Both the position numbers and the translations under genes were made by a program. From assembly GCF_003855155.1 (NCBI RefSeq), contig NZ_CP034073.1, forward strand, positions 2,232,001-2,296,000: DNA of 64,000 nt, given 5' to 3'. Under the pieces are notes generated by a model, which was given only the letters and a program-made list of their open reading frames with translations, had not been told where the DNA came from and did no database searches. This document shows, piece after piece, positions 1-9,371 of the stretch; the first letter of the stretch is position 1; each line of letters starts with the position of its first letter. The stretch is from Shewanella psychromarinicola. Its GTDB lineage: Bacteria; Pseudomonadota; Gammaproteobacteria; Enterobacterales; Shewanellaceae.

Positions 1-1315
1 TCGGCACATTAACGCCGACCATGCCCACTTCAACATGGTGACAAAAGTGGCGTGCAACTTGGCCGCTTTGAGTAAAAATAGCTGTACCATTGCCAAATTC
101 GTGTTGGTTGATCAGTGCCAACCCATCGGCATAGTTATCGACTCGGACGATAGCTAACACAGGACCAAAAATTTCTTGTTGGTAAATGCTCATCGTTGGC
201 GTGACATGATCAAATAAGCACGCCCCTAAAAAGTAACCTTGCTGGTGATCGCTAATACTAATATCGCGGCCATCAACCACTAAGGTCGCGCCTTCATTCA
301 CGCCAGCTTCAACATAGTCGCGTACTTTGGCTAAGTGCTGAGCTGAAATTAACGGTCCCATGTCCATTTCTGGGGTAATACCACTGCCCACCTTTAAGGC
401 ACTAATTTGCGGTAATAATGCAGTGACTAATTTGTCGCCGACATCGCCTACGGCCAATACCACTGAAATGGCCATACAACGTTCACCTGCACTCCCATAT
501 GCCGCACCCATTAACGCATTCACGGCTTGGTCTAAGTCAGCATCTGGCATTAATAGCATGTGATTTTTAGCCCCACCCAATGCTTGCACCCGTTTACCGT
601 GAGCAGAGGCTGTGGTGTAAATGTATTCGGCAATCGGAGTTGAGCCAACAAAACTGATGGCGTGTACATCGGGGTGGGTCAGTAAGGCATCAACCGCTTC
701 TTTATCGCCGTTGATGACATTAAATATGCCATTAGGCAAACCCGCTTGCTTAAGTAATTGGGCAAGGAACATCACTGCACTAGGGTCTTTTTCAGACGGT
801 TTCATGATAAAAGCATTACCGCAGGCTATGGCGATGGGGAACATCCACATCGGTACCATGACCGGAAAGTTAAACGGCGAAATGCCTGCGACAACCCCCA
901 AAGATTGGTTGACTGACCATGAATCAACGCCGCCACCGACTTGTTGAGTGTGTTCGCCTTTGAGTAAATGTGGAATACCGCAAGCAAACTCAACCACTTC
1001 GAGTCCTCGAGTGATTTCACCTTTGGCATCGTCTAGCACTTTGCCATGCTCAAGGGTAATAAGTTTGGCCAATTCATCAACATGTTGTTCGACTAAGGCT
1101 TTAAATTTGAATAATACCCGGGCACGATTCAGTGGCGTGACTTGCGACCAAGTTTGATAGGCATTTTTGGCAGCAGCTATCGCCAAGCTGACTTCATCGT
1201 GACTCGCCAATGATACTTGGCCACGGGCTTCACCGGTTGCGGGATCATAGATCCTTTGATTGCGCTGACTGGCTGGCGTGTGTTGTCCATCGACAAAATG
1301 AGTGATGTTAAGCAT
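1..1315 (-). CDS. mmsA: Methylmalonate-semialdehyde dehydrogenase (CoA-acylating), C-terminus beyond window
   Basis: This gene is read from the complement of 1315 and runs off the left edge, leaving about 438 of roughly 500 codons. The protein starts MLNITHFVDGQ and has the aldehyde dehydrogenase motifs SPFNFPVMVPMW and GERCMA, with catalytic Cys at about residue 280. The GERCMA context is typical of the CoA-acylating MmsA/IolA branch. The family converts malonate or methylmalonate semialdehyde with CoA and NAD to acetyl- or propionyl-CoA in the cytoplasm. The omega-aminotransferase lies 65 bases upstream in the same direction, so the two probably form a beta-alanine or valine degradation operon. 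The family call is firm; the physiological substrate is inferred from the neighbour. Confidence 0.92.
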   Translation of the reverse strand, partial: MLNITHFVDGQHTPASQRNQRIYDPATGEARGQVSLASHDEVSLAIAAAKNAYQTWSQVTPLNRARVLFKFKALVEQHVDELAKLITLEHGKVLDDAKGEITRGLEVVEFACGIPHLLKGEHTQQVGGGVDSWSVNQSLGVVAGISPFNFPVMVPMWMFPIAIACGNAFIMKPSEKDPSAVMFLAQLLKQAGLPNGIFNVINGDKEAVDALLTHPDVHAISFVGSTPIAEYIYTTASAHGKRVQALGGAKNHMLLMPDADLDQAVNALMGAAYGSAGERCMAISVVLAVGDVGDKLVTALLPQISALKVGSGITPEMDMGPLISAQHLAKVRDYVEAGVNEGATLVVDGRDISISDHQQGYFLGACLFDHVTPTMSIYQQEIFGPVLAIVRVDNYADGLALINQHEFGNGTAIFTQSGQVARHFCHHVEVGMVGVNVP

Positions 1316-1380
1316 GAACAGGATCCTTTTAAGCCAAATATGTATTCAAAAAGTGTATTAAAAAAGTGTATTCAAAAACA

Positions 1381-2733
1381 TTAACCAACAGCGTTAATTG
1401 CATCGCTAATGTGATTAACCATGTCGTCGATTTGTGACTTCTCGACAATCAGTGGCGGCGATAATGCGATAATGTCAGCGGTTGCCCGCACCAACGCGCC
1501 ATGTCTAAAGCAGTGATCAAAAATGGCATAACCTCGTTTACCCACGCCTTTATCGCTCGGCGCCAGTTGAATACCGGCAACTAAACCGGTATTACGAATA
1601 TCAATTACGTTGGCTAGTCCTTTAAGGCTGTGAACCGCTTGCTCAAAATAAGACTCAAGACCTTTAGCGCGCTCAAATAATTTTTCATCTTCATATATCG
1701 ATAAGGTTGCCAGTGCTGAAGCCGCCGCCACCGGATGGCCTGAATAGGTGTAACCATGGAAAAACTCAATTAATTCATCAGGGCCATGCATACAAGTGTC
1801 GTGAATGGTATTACTGACAAACACTGCGCCCATTGGAATAGCACCATTATTAATGGCTTTGGCAGTGGTGATCATGTCTGGGGTGACTTGCCAACGTTCA
1901 CTAGCAAAAGCGGCACCAAGACGGCCAAATCCGGTGATCACTTCATCAAAAATAAGCAAAATACCGTGCTTTTGAGTGATTTCACGTAGGCGCTTTAGGT
2001 AACCTTCTGGCGGTAAAATGACCCCTGCCGATCCCGACATGGGCTCGACGATCACAGCGGCAATATTTTCGGCGCCGTGTAAGGTAATCAGTTGTTCAAG
2101 CACTTCGGCTTTATCTAAGCCATGTGGAGGCAAACCGTGGCTAAAGGCATTATTGGCAATGTCGAGGGTATGAGGTAGATGATCAATGCCTTGGAGTAAT
2201 TGCTGGCTGAAGGTTTTGCGATTATTGCTAATGCCACCGACGGATATACCACCAAACCCCACGCCATGATAGCCAAGCTCACGGCCGATAAACCGAGTTC
2301 GTGTTGCTTGGCCATTAGCGCGATGATAACAAAGTGCCATCTTTAGGGCGGTATCAACCGATTCTGAACCTGAATTGGTAAAAAACACCTTATCCAATCC
2401 ATCTGGACTTAATTGACAGAGTTTATGGGCTAATTCAAATGCGAGCGGATGACCCATTTGAAACGACGGCGCATAATCCATTTGACTGATCTGCTGGCTT
2501 ACCGCTTGGGAAATCTCTTGGCGGCCATGTCCGGCATTGCAACACCATAATCCAGCTGTCGCATCGAGTATTTTATTACCATCGATATCGGTGTAATACA
2601 TGCCTTGGGCTGATACTAATAATCTTGGATTGGCCTTGAATTGCTTATTAGCGGTAAAAGGCATCCAAAAATGTTCCATGTTGGGCCACATTTGCGATGA
2701 ATCGCCGCTATTGTTTCGCTGATATTGGCTCAT
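1381..2733 (-). CDS. Omega-aminotransferase, beta-alanine:pyruvate type
   Basis: This is a 450-residue class III PLP aminotransferase. The N-terminal HFWMPFTANKQFK block, the FDEVITGFGR segment and the PLP lysine in TTAKAINNG (about K292) are visible, and length fits the family. Enzymes of this subgroup transfer the amino group of beta-alanine or similar omega-amines to pyruvate. The downstream mmsA would remove the malonate semialdehyde formed, which supports the beta-alanine assignment. Putrescine, GABA or taurine could also be substrates in this subgroup. It is divergent from puuC across about 300 bases that contain one candidate PuuR-like box, so co-regulation with putrescine catabolism is possible. 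Confidence 0.85.
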   Translation of the reverse strand: MSQYQRNNSGDSSQMWPNMEHFWMPFTANKQFKANPRLLVSAQGMYYTDIDGNKILDATAGLWCCNAGHGRQEISQAVSQQISQMDYAPSFQMGHPLAFELAHKLCQLSPDGLDKVFFTNSGSESVDTALKMALCYHRANGQATRTRFIGRELGYHGVGFGGISVGGISNNRKTFSQQLLQGIDHLPHTLDIANNAFSHGLPPHGLDKAEVLEQLITLHGAENIAAVIVEPMSGSAGVILPPEGYLKRLREITQKHGILLIFDEVITGFGRLGAAFASERWQVTPDMITTAKAINNGAIPMGAVFVSNTIHDTCMHGPDELIEFFHGYTYSGHPVAAASALATLSIYEDEKLFERAKGLESYFEQAVHSLKGLANVIDIRNTGLVAGIQLAPSDKGVGKRGYAIFDHCFRHGALVRATADIIALSPPLIVEKSQIDDMVNHISDAINAVG

Positions 2734-3036
2734 AAATTGACTCTATATTGATCGCTACAATTATGGGAGATCCATCTCACATTGGTTAAATTATGAGTGG
2801 TTAATATTTGCTATGCTATGTCAAAAATAATGAACGTTAAAGTGTTTTGTGCATTTATTTATACTAAATGAGCTATTTTTGTAAAATATATTGAAAATAT
2901 CTTGCTGTTCAGCATAATCTGGTGACAATATTCACTAATATTATTGTGTCGATAGTTGCTTTTATGCGACACAAATCTTGTGTTTGGCATCTACCTAATG
3001 GGTGCGTATCAATCCATTTATTATTTCGAGGTCACA
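2734..3036. promoter_or_regulatory. Divergent promoter region with a PuuR-like box
   Basis: This AT-rich 300-base gap separates the divergent aminotransferase and puuC genes. The sequence TTAAAGTGTT lies at 2837-2846 and is the same 10-mer found in inverted orientation in front of puuR. Binding by PuuR is an inference from this shared motif and the shared pathway. No other gene is seen here; the in-frame extension of puuC upstream to 2956 lacks a good ribosome site. Confidence 0.4.
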
Positions 3037-4533
3037 ATGAGTACTCCAACAAGCCGTCGCGATTGGGAAGCACTAGCAGCGAGTCTGACAATTACCGGGC
3101 AAGCCTTCATTAATGGACAATATCAAGGTGCCTCTTCGGGTGACACATTTGACTGTATCAGTCCTATTGATGGCCAAGTATTAGCCAAAGTGGCTAGTTG
3201 TGATATAGCCGATGCTAACCTTGCGGTGGCGAATGCGCGTGAAGTGTTTGAAGCGGGTACTTGGTCAATGTTACCGCCCGTTAAGCGTAAGCAAGTGATG
3301 ATTAAGTTTGCCGATTTACTTGAAGCCAATGCCGATGAGTTGGCGTTACTTGAAACCCTCGATATGGGTAAGCCAATTCAATATTCCAAAGGTGTTGATG
3401 TGGTCGGTGCCGCCCGCGCCATACGCTGGTTCGGTGAAGCGATAGATAAAATTTATGATGAAATCGCTCCAACTGCTCATAATGAGATAGGCATGATCAC
3501 CCGTGAGCCAGTAGGCGTAGTCGCCGCCATTGTGCCATGGAATTTCCCGATGATTATGGCATGCTGGAAGCTTGGGCCTTCGCTCGCCACCGGCAATAGC
3601 GTTATTTTGAAACCCTCCGAGAAATCACCGCTTACCGCTATTCGTATGGCGCAATTAGCGATTGAAGCAGGTATGCCCGCGGGGGTGTTGAACGTATTAC
3701 CCGGCTATGGCCACACTGTCGGTAAAGCGTTAGCTCTGCACATGGATGTTGATACTTTAGTCTTTACTGGCTCAACTAAAATTGCCAAACAGTTAATGAT
3801 TTACGCAGGCGAGTCGAACATGAAACGCGTGTGGCTAGAAGCCGGAGGCAAGAGCCCTAATATTGTGTTTAATGATGCACCAGATCTAAAAGCGGTAGCT
3901 GAAGCGGCGGCTACTGCCATTGCTTTTAACCAAGGTGAAGTGTGTACTGCGGGCTCACGCTTATTAGTGGAGTCGGGCGTAAAAGATGAATTGATTAAGC
4001 TCATAGCCGAACAAATGCAAGGCTGGCAGCCTGGTCACCCACTTGATCCTAAAACCACTTGCGGTGCAATGGTCGATCAACAGCAGCTGACCAATGTATT
4101 GAACTACATTAAAAGTGGCAGTGAGCAAGGTGCCACCTTAGTCGAAGGCGGACAGCAAGTGATGGCTGAAACCGGCGGTATGTATGTGCAACCGACCATT
4201 TTTAGTAATGTTAACAATGACATGACCATTGCCAGTGAAGAGATTTTTGGCCCGGTATTATCGGTTATTGAGTTTGATGGCATGGAACAAGCCATCAAAA
4301 TTGCCAACGATACTGTGTATGGTTTAGCGGCTGGAGTGTGGACATCAAACTTAAGCAAAGCTCACAAAACGGCCAAAGCACTCCGCAGCGGCATGGTGTG
4401 GATTAATCATTATGATGGCGGCGATATGACCGCGCCGTTTGGCGGATACAAACAGTCGGGTAATGGCCGTGATAAGTCATTACATGCGTTTGATAAGTAC
4501 ACCGAAATCAAAGCCACTTGGATAGTCCTATAA
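3037..4533 (+). CDS. puuC: Gamma-glutamyl-gamma-aminobutyraldehyde dehydrogenase
   Basis: This 498-residue NAD(P)-dependent aldehyde dehydrogenase shows the WNFPMIMACWKLGPSLATGN block, the general base Glu in LEAGGKSPN (about E268) and the nucleophile Cys in GEVCTAGS (about C303). The PWNFPMIM and HYDGGDMTAPFGGYKQSG segments are typical of PuuC. It would oxidise gamma-glutamyl-gamma-aminobutyraldehyde to gamma-glutamyl-GABA in the Puu putrescine pathway. The open frame extends to 2956, but ATG 3037 follows a GAGG ribosome site and gives the usual N-terminus, so that start is preferred. A rho-independent terminator follows. The rest of the puu genes lie about 10 kb downstream, beyond accessory DNA. 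Confidence 0.88.
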   Translation: MSTPTSRRDWEALAASLTITGQAFINGQYQGASSGDTFDCISPIDGQVLAKVASCDIADANLAVANAREVFEAGTWSMLPPVKRKQVMIKFADLLEANADELALLETLDMGKPIQYSKGVDVVGAARAIRWFGEAIDKIYDEIAPTAHNEIGMITREPVGVVAAIVPWNFPMIMACWKLGPSLATGNSVILKPSEKSPLTAIRMAQLAIEAGMPAGVLNVLPGYGHTVGKALALHMDVDTLVFTGSTKIAKQLMIYAGESNMKRVWLEAGGKSPNIVFNDAPDLKAVAEAAATAIAFNQGEVCTAGSRLLVESGVKDELIKLIAEQMQGWQPGHPLDPKTTCGAMVDQQQLTNVLNYIKSGSEQGATLVEGGQQVMAETGGMYVQPTIFSNVNNDMTIASEEIFGPVLSVIEFDGMEQAIKIANDTVYGLAAGVWTSNLSKAHKTAKALRSGMVWINHYDGGDMTAPFGGYKQSGNGRDKSLHAFDKYTEIKATWIVL

Positions 4534-4561
4534 CTGGGATTTTTTATGGTGATTGATATCA

Positions 4562-4588
4562 AGCCCTTTAGTGATAAAGGGCTTTTTT
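4562..4588 (+). terminator. Rho-independent terminator after puuC
   Basis: The 9-bp stem AGCCCTTTA/TAAAGGGCT has a GTGA loop and is followed by a run of T. It lies about 28 bases after the puuC stop. Confidence 0.85.
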
Positions 4589-4764
4589 ATTGCTCATCAT
4601 CGGGCGGGATAATTCAGAGCAAATACTCCGGTTTTGTTTAACAAGTACTTCCCTATTGCTGACGCCTTAAATCGAGCGCAGGTTAAGCAAAATTAACGCT
4701 AAAATATTAGCTATTGCGGTAGACTCAAAAGCATTATTTACATCAACATTTCATACACGGATGA

Positions 4765-5193
4765 ATGCAGATGACCCATAAGAGCTTCTCTCGTTTGGCT
4801 ATTATTGTTGCTGGTGGTTTTTTTAGTTTTATTTTGTGGATTATTTACCTCGCCAACACGGGCGGTCACAGTGTGTTTTTCGACTTAATAAAACATGTCC
4901 CCTACGGCGATAAAGTCGGCCACATGTTGTTATTCGGTCTATTAACGTATGTTGTCAATTTAGCCTTACTCAGTCGTCATTTTTGTATCGGGCGCCTTCC
5001 GCTTTATTACGGCGCTGTGTTAGTGTCGATATTCGTCTTGAGTGAAGAAATCAGTCAGGGTTTTATCCCGTCAAGAACATTAGACATCATCGATTTAGTT
5101 GCCGATGCTGTAGGTATTATTTTATTTAGTTATTTAAGTGGATTAACTCAGCGCTATTTGGACAATCATCGCCATCAGACTCGCTTAAGTTAA
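4765..5193 (+). CDS. VanZ-family membrane protein
   Basis: This 142-residue protein has about four hydrophobic segments. It carries the VanZ-family landmarks GDKVGHMLLFGLL (between TM1 and TM2) and SEEISQGFIPSRTLDIIDLVADAVG (before the last TM). The function of most chromosomal VanZ-like proteins is unknown; resistance to teicoplanin is known only for VanZ itself. ATG 4771 is an equally good start, since GGATG precedes both. It stands between puuC and a sulfurtransferase and shows no functional link to either. Confidence 0.75.
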   Translation: MQMTHKSFSRLAIIVAGGFFSFILWIIYLANTGGHSVFFDLIKHVPYGDKVGHMLLFGLLTYVVNLALLSRHFCIGRLPLYYGAVLVSIFVLSEEISQGFIPSRTLDIIDLVADAVGIILFSYLSGLTQRYLDNHRHQTRLS

Positions 5194-5230
5194 CATCAAT
5201 ATTTGCCATCAATTGTAAGAGAGGTTTAAT

Positions 5231-6064
5231 GTGAATTTTCCTTTAGTGACTACCGATTGGTTAGCGCAACACCTAGAATACCCAGAACTTGTGTTACTTG
5301 ATGCCAGTATGGAAGTGGTATTGGGTAAAGAGCCATTGGTATACGATGAGCTTTATGTTATTCCTGGTGCGCTATCTTGCCAAATTGACAAGCTACTTTT
5401 TGATCATCGTGCTTCGCAAACCCATGCTATGCCAACAGCAGTGCAATTTACCGATGCTGTGCAAACGTTAGGGATAAACCATAACAGCACAGTGGTAATA
5501 TACGACAATCAAGGTATTTATTCTGCGCCGCGTGCGTGGTGGACCTTTAAATCGATGGGCTTTGATAAGGTATTTGTGCTTGACGGTGGCTTACCGCAAT
5601 GGCAAGTAGAAGGGCGGGATACTGTGCGCCAGTTTGCCTCTGCTACTCATTCTGGCGATATCAAAGGCCGTTTGCAGCAACACAAGGTATGTGACACTGA
5701 GTTTGTGTTAACCCATCTTGGTCATGCCAAAGTTGATATTATTGATGCTCGCGCAGCAGGGCGTTTTAATGGCACTTCACCAGAGCCCCGTGTTGGTATG
5801 CGCAGTGGTCACATTCCCAGCTCGCTGAGTTTGCCGTTTGCTCAGGTTTTAAGTCGGTTTAAAATGAAATCACCCCGTGAGTTGCAAACCATTTTTGCGG
5901 CTTTAGATACTAGCCATAATGCTCAACGGGTGTTCAGTTGCGGTTCTGGGATCACAGCCTGTATTTTGATTTTGGCGTCCTATGCCGCAGGGCATCATCA
6001 AGCGGTGCTTTATGATGGTTCATGGGCGGAATGGGGCGGGGATGCTGCGCTTCCAATAGAGTAG
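5231..6064 (+). CDS. sseA: 3-mercaptopyruvate/thiosulfate sulfurtransferase
   Basis: This 277-residue protein has two rhodanese domains. The N-terminal inactive half includes VVIYDNQGIYSAPRAWWTFKSMG. The C-terminal half contains the active-site loop CGSGITAC with Cys at about residue 237. The CG-S/T-G-V/I-T loop is typical of mercaptopyruvate sulfurtransferases, whereas thiosulfate sulfurtransferases usually carry a CRKGVT-like loop. The start is GTG 5231, preceded by AAGAGAGG at 5217-5224; no ATG nearby is in frame. The family moves sulfane sulfur from 3-mercaptopyruvate to a thiol acceptor. The exact donor is inferred. Confidence 0.85.
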   Translation: MNFPLVTTDWLAQHLEYPELVLLDASMEVVLGKEPLVYDELYVIPGALSCQIDKLLFDHRASQTHAMPTAVQFTDAVQTLGINHNSTVVIYDNQGIYSAPRAWWTFKSMGFDKVFVLDGGLPQWQVEGRDTVRQFASATHSGDIKGRLQQHKVCDTEFVLTHLGHAKVDIIDARAAGRFNGTSPEPRVGMRSGHIPSSLSLPFAQVLSRFKMKSPRELQTIFAALDTSHNAQRVFSCGSGITACILILASYAAGHHQAVLYDGSWAEWGGDAALPIE

Positions 6065-6099
6065 GGCAAATTGAATAATTGGTCGGTATTTTTTGTTTT

Positions 6100-6281
6100 A
6101 TGGCCTGCGGCCACTAACGCTTAAGATCGCAAGGTTCCACCCTGCACGGGCTATTAGATTATGGCCTGCGGCCACTAACGTCGTGGCGTTTCACTCACAC
6201 CAGATTAAGATCGCAAGGTTCCACCCTGCACGGGCTATTAGATTATGGCCTACGGCCACTAACGTCGTGGCGCTTCACCCA
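6100..6281 (+). repeat. Three direct copies of a palindromic GGCC repeat
   Basis: The 20-mer ATGGCCTGCGGCCACTAACG, or a one-base variant, occurs at 6100-6119, 6161-6180 and 6245-6264. Longer 60-base units containing it are nearly identical at 6121-6180 and 6205-6264. The same 20-mer forms both arms of the inverted repeat at 14598-14715. A reading frame through 6093-6389 is only read-through of this repeat and is not a gene. Confidence 0.8.
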
Positions 6282-6600
6282 CACCAGACCAAGAGGAAAC
6301 CAACGGCTGTTCCCTCTTGGAACTCCCAGCCGCCCCGCAACATTTTCAAACAGCGAAAAGGTCGCCATGGGGTCAGATCCAGCTTTTAACCTCATTTGAA
6401 TCTTGCCTCGGTCTTATTCGAAAATGCTAACGCTTCCGATGGGGCGTCCCTTCCCCTCGAAAGCTAGCCAGACATCCATGTCTGGACTCACGCTATTTTC
6501 TTCAACGGCCTCAATTTTTATTGAGCCTGAAGCTATGGAACAGCTCACGCATTCTTTGGTAAAGAGTCTTCAACGGCCTCAAGTTCAGAGTTGAATCACG
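6282..6600. repeat. Decayed dispersed repeat, copy A
   Basis: This stretch shares three ordered blocks with 13380-13600: ACCAAGAGGAAACCAACGGC near 6287, CGAAAAGGTCGCCATGGGG near 6355, and GAAAATGCTAACGCTTCC near 6420. The spacing between the blocks differs, so these are diverged copies of one noncoding repeat. Short hairpins are visible, for example CCAGACAT/ATGTCTGG at about 6467-6484. No gene is seen between 6065 and 6687. Confidence 0.65.
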
Positions 6601-6687
6601 CCAATTGCAAGCAAGGTAGGCAAATCATTTATGCCCCATTCCTTGCTAGGGATGCCAATTCGCCAATTTCAACTTACTGAATAATTT

Positions 6688-7140
6688 TCAGTCTATTCGG
6701 GTAATAAAGGTTTGCTCGTCATCCACAAAAGCTACAAAGCCGCCGTGATAGATAAATACCCGACCACGTCCCTCAACTAAGCAGGCAAGCTGTGGGTTCA
6801 AATCTTCTTCGTTACCCTGTCTTTGATATGTGCCGATATCGGTGATTACGCCGCTGAGAGTAGGCAAATATCTATAAGTTCGCTTTGCTTGATCAACCAG
6901 GTTCAATTCGCTGGCGGTAGAGAAGCAAGAGGGTATCGTACCGGCTTCTTCGATAAACATAGTTTTCAGTTCTTCAAAAGCTGTGATCACTAGCCAGTCG
7001 ATGCCGTTAACATGATGGATAAACATTGAGTTTCTCGGTAATTCTGATGCGGAGATTTTAACATTATCAGGGGCAGAACGTAGTAGAGATTTAGTGATTC
7101 TGTGCAATTTACGGTCATTCACTAGGCCACCTTGAAACAC
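6688..7140 (-). CDS. Hypothetical protein of accessory region
   Basis: The open frame gives 150 residues beginning MFQGGLVNDRKLHRITKSLL and ending DDEQTFITRID. It has no signal peptide or membrane segment and I do not recognise a family. It lies directly beside an IS91-family transposase fragment whose remains begin within about 40 bases of its start, so its N-terminus may have been cut when the element arrived. The composition looks like real coding sequence, but expression is unproven. Confidence 0.5.
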   Translation of the reverse strand: MFQGGLVNDRKLHRITKSLLRSAPDNVKISASELPRNSMFIHHVNGIDWLVITAFEELKTMFIEEAGTIPSCFSTASELNLVDQAKRTYRYLPTLSGVITDIGTYQRQGNEEDLNPQLACLVEGRGRVFIYHGGFVAFVDDEQTFITRID

Positions 7141-7180
7141 GTCTTTGCCCCATTATCATTTAGAACAATAACACTACTAT

Positions 7181-7576
7181 TTGGTGGGATGCTCACCAGC
7201 CATTACTTATGCTATTGATCATTTACTAGATCCCTCCAGTTCAATCGATATGCGTTACACCGATTATCGGGATAATCAACGCAAAATCATGCAAATGGTT
7301 CCCGAAGAGTTCATCCGGCGTTACCTATTGCATGTGCTGCCAAAAGGCGTGATGCGGATAAGGCATTTTGGTTTTTTAGCCAACAGTTGTCGATGTAAAA
7401 AGTTAAGCCAAATCCGCTCACAACTGGCAATGAAAGCCCCCAAGAAAGAAAAGGTGATAGAGCCGTTAGGGCATTGGTGTTGCCCGCAATGTGAAACGGG
7501 GCGGTTACAGTTTATGGAACTCATCTCGCTATTAAAAATAGTCGAGCGCGAAGCCGCACTGAGGCTGTCGGGCTAA
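7181..7576 (+). pseudogene. IS91-family transposase remnant (C-terminal part)
   Basis: The 131 residues contain EEFIRRYLLHVLPKGVMRIRHFGFLAN followed by a cysteine pair (WCCPQCETG). This matches the C-terminal end of IS91/IS801-type Y2 transposases. The N-terminal HUH and tyrosine motifs are missing, and the only start is TTG 7181 without a ribosome site, so this is a truncated remnant. IS91 elements move by rolling circle and can carry adjacent DNA; the integron-like cassettes begin about 270 bases downstream. Confidence 0.75.
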
Positions 7577-7847
7577 ATGCCCAAAAATGAGTGATGTGGA
7601 CCATGAAACGGCGTGCTTAGTTAATACAGAATTAGCTGGGACGACAGCACACATCATCACGCAGGCAAATCGCTATGCAATACAGTAACAGGACGATAGA
7701 AAAAGATGAAACAGTTCAAAACCTGCCTTAAAAGGTGTAATCAGAACAACCGATTAGCCGAAGTGCTGTACAAAAAACAACTACCGTAAAAAAGCAAATT
7801 CCTATAGCATAAAGCATACCGATTAATATGGATGTGGCATCGGCCAA
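7577..7847. other. Noncoding stretch with a truncated cassette repeat
   Basis: No gene is apparent after the transposase remnant. The segment from about 7781 to 7847 is a truncated third copy of the repeat present at 9691-9927 and 12014-12240; it retains the AAAGCAAATTCCTATAGC block but not the small reading frame. The first attC-like site follows. Confidence 0.55.
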
Positions 7848-7907
7848 GTCCAACAAGCGATTTATGCCCTGCAAACAGCGCAACGCATAAATACTAAAAC
7901 GTTAACT
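7848..7907 (+). other. attC-like recombination site a
   Basis: The inverse core GTCCAAC at 7848-7854 fits RYYYAAC. The core GTTAACT at 7901-7907 differs from GTTRRRY at one base. Between them the inner arms GATTTATGC and GCATAAATAC can pair. The site is nearly identical to the one at 9928-9987. It marks the left edge of the cassette array. Confidence 0.65.
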
Positions 7908-7920
7908 TCCTAGGGATAGA

Positions 7921-8379
7921 ATGAGTATACGGAAAGCTACAATTAATGATGCAGTAGGAATTCGATCTCTAATCCTGAGCGCCGCTGAACCAGAAACCAA
8001 CTCTGACTTTAATAAAGAAGGTGTTGTACACTTTAAAGAAAGCCTTGAATTGAAAGCTATAAAAGCACGCATCCAAAATAAAAACTATTTGATGTTATGT
8101 TTTATCAAGGAATACAAAATTGTCGGAATAATAGCAATTTTCAAAAAAGAAAAGTTAAGTCAGCTTTTTGTTGACCCTACTTCTAGAAAGTTAAATATCG
8201 CTAAACAATTGTGGTCAGCAGCAAATGAAATCTGTATAGCTCAAGGAGGTAATGGAAATTACTGGGTAAAGTCTTCAACTATGGCTATTCCTGTTTATGA
8301 GCGTTTCGGTTTCCGCCTTGATTCGGTTCAACAAAATACAGACGGTATAATTTTTCATACAATGTTGTTACAGTCATGA
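7921..8379 (+). CDS. GNAT-family N-acetyltransferase (cassette gene)
   Basis: This 152-residue protein begins MSIRKATINDAVGIRSLI and has the GNAT fold signature: a strand ending in KLSQLFVDPTSR, then the acetyl-CoA-binding helix KLNIAKQLWSAA, and a C-terminal VYERFGF motif. The family transfers acetyl groups from acetyl-CoA to small amines or protein N-termini; the substrate here is unknown. AGGGA lies 5 bases before the start. The gene occupies an integron-type cassette, starting 14 bases after core site a and ending 9 bases before the inverse core of site b. The usual Q/R-x-x-G-x-G/A loop is degenerate. Confidence 0.75.
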   Translation: MSIRKATINDAVGIRSLILSAAEPETNSDFNKEGVVHFKESLELKAIKARIQNKNYLMLCFIKEYKIVGIIAIFKKEKLSQLFVDPTSRKLNIAKQLWSAANEICIAQGGNGNYWVKSSTMAIPVYERFGFRLDSVQQNTDGIIFHTMLLQS

Positions 8380-8420
8380 ATACGGAAGTTAACAAGAGAC
8401 TATGGCGTCAATAGTTAATT

Positions 8421-9371
8421 TTATGCTTTTGGCGCTTCCCATAAAACACCATCTCTTAGCATCGAATTTAAGATCACAACCATCTTCCTGATGCAGGCAA
8501 TAATAGCCACTTTCTTTGGTTTTCCTGCAGCCACTAATCGCTGATAAGTCCCTTTAAAAACGGGGTTAGACTGTATCGCTGACATCATGGCCATGTATAA
8601 AACGGTTCTAACTTGATGTCGTCCTCCTTGGATTTTTCGGTGGCCTTTGAAGCGTCCACTTTCTTTATTCATTGGTGCTACACCGACTAACGAACTGGCT
8701 TCTTTGTTATTGATATAGCCTAATTCCGGTAGATTGCTGATGATTGACGCTGCGGCAATTTTACCTATCCCTTTCATGCTTTGCAGGATGAGGTTTTTAG
8801 CTTGATAGTCAGGGTTTGACTCGATGAGATTGACGATTTTAGTTTCAATTTTTGCAATCTGATTTTTAAACACCGTCAGGATAGGTTTGATGGTCATCGC
8901 AAGTTCTTTCGGAAGAATTTGAAGTCTATTCTTCTCCATAGTTTGCATGACCAGTAGTTGATTTCGTCTTCCGACCAAATCGCTCATAGCCTGCATGATA
9001 TCGGGTTTTAGCGTTGATAGACGAGGTTTGATGGCCTCACTGTAATGAGCGATAAGTTGTGCATCTAGCTTATCGGTTTTAGCTCGTTGGCCAATTGCAC
9101 CAGCAAAGCGTTTTATGTGTACAGGATTAGCGATAACGAAGGGTAAATTGGCATTAGCACAAGCGATGATAAAGGGCATTTCAAGCCTCCCAGTCGCTTC
9201 TATAACAATACGTTCAGGGTTGTGTTTTTTTATGAGTCTCACGGCTTCTTTGATGCCTTTATCATCGTTAGACACGGTAAAATAGATATCGAGTGGTCGA
9301 ATATAAATGTCGAGTTGGTACTTGCCAGTATCGACACCGACGTTAATGTTTTGATTAGTTTTTGTTTTCAT
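8421..9371 (-). CDS. IS110-family DEDD transposase/recombinase
   Basis: The 316-residue protein has the N-terminal RuvC-like DEDD domain (VGVDTGKYQLDIYI, IEATGR, AKTDKLDAQLIAHY) and the C-terminal Transposase_20 domain with SMKGIGKIAAASII, SSLVGVAPMNKESG and GGRHQVRTVLYMA. These are the two domains of the IS110/IS1111 recombinases, which use a DEDD site and a serine and are guided by a structured RNA from the element. Length is normal and the frame is intact, so the element may be active. The sequence motifs resemble the IS1111 group, although the long noncoding end lies upstream of the gene as in the IS110 group. Confidence 0.92.
   Translation of the reverse strand: MKTKTNQNINVGVDTGKYQLDIYIRPLDIYFTVSNDDKGIKEAVRLIKKHNPERIVIEATGRLEMPFIIACANANLPFVIANPVHIKRFAGAIGQRAKTDKLDAQLIAHYSEAIKPRLSTLKPDIMQAMSDLVGRRNQLLVMQTMEKNRLQILPKELAMTIKPILTVFKNQIAKIETKIVNLIESNPDYQAKNLILQSMKGIGKIAAASIISNLPELGYINNKEASSLVGVAPMNKESGRFKGHRKIQGGRHQVRTVLYMAMMSAIQSNPVFKGTYQRLVAAGKPKKVAIIACIRKMVVILNSMLRDGVLWEAPKA

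Noticed and set aside
6093..6389. Open frame of 98 codons across the ATGGCC repeats
   Set aside because: It is generated by repeated palindromic DNA, has internal duplications that follow the DNA repeat, and lacks a ribosome site.
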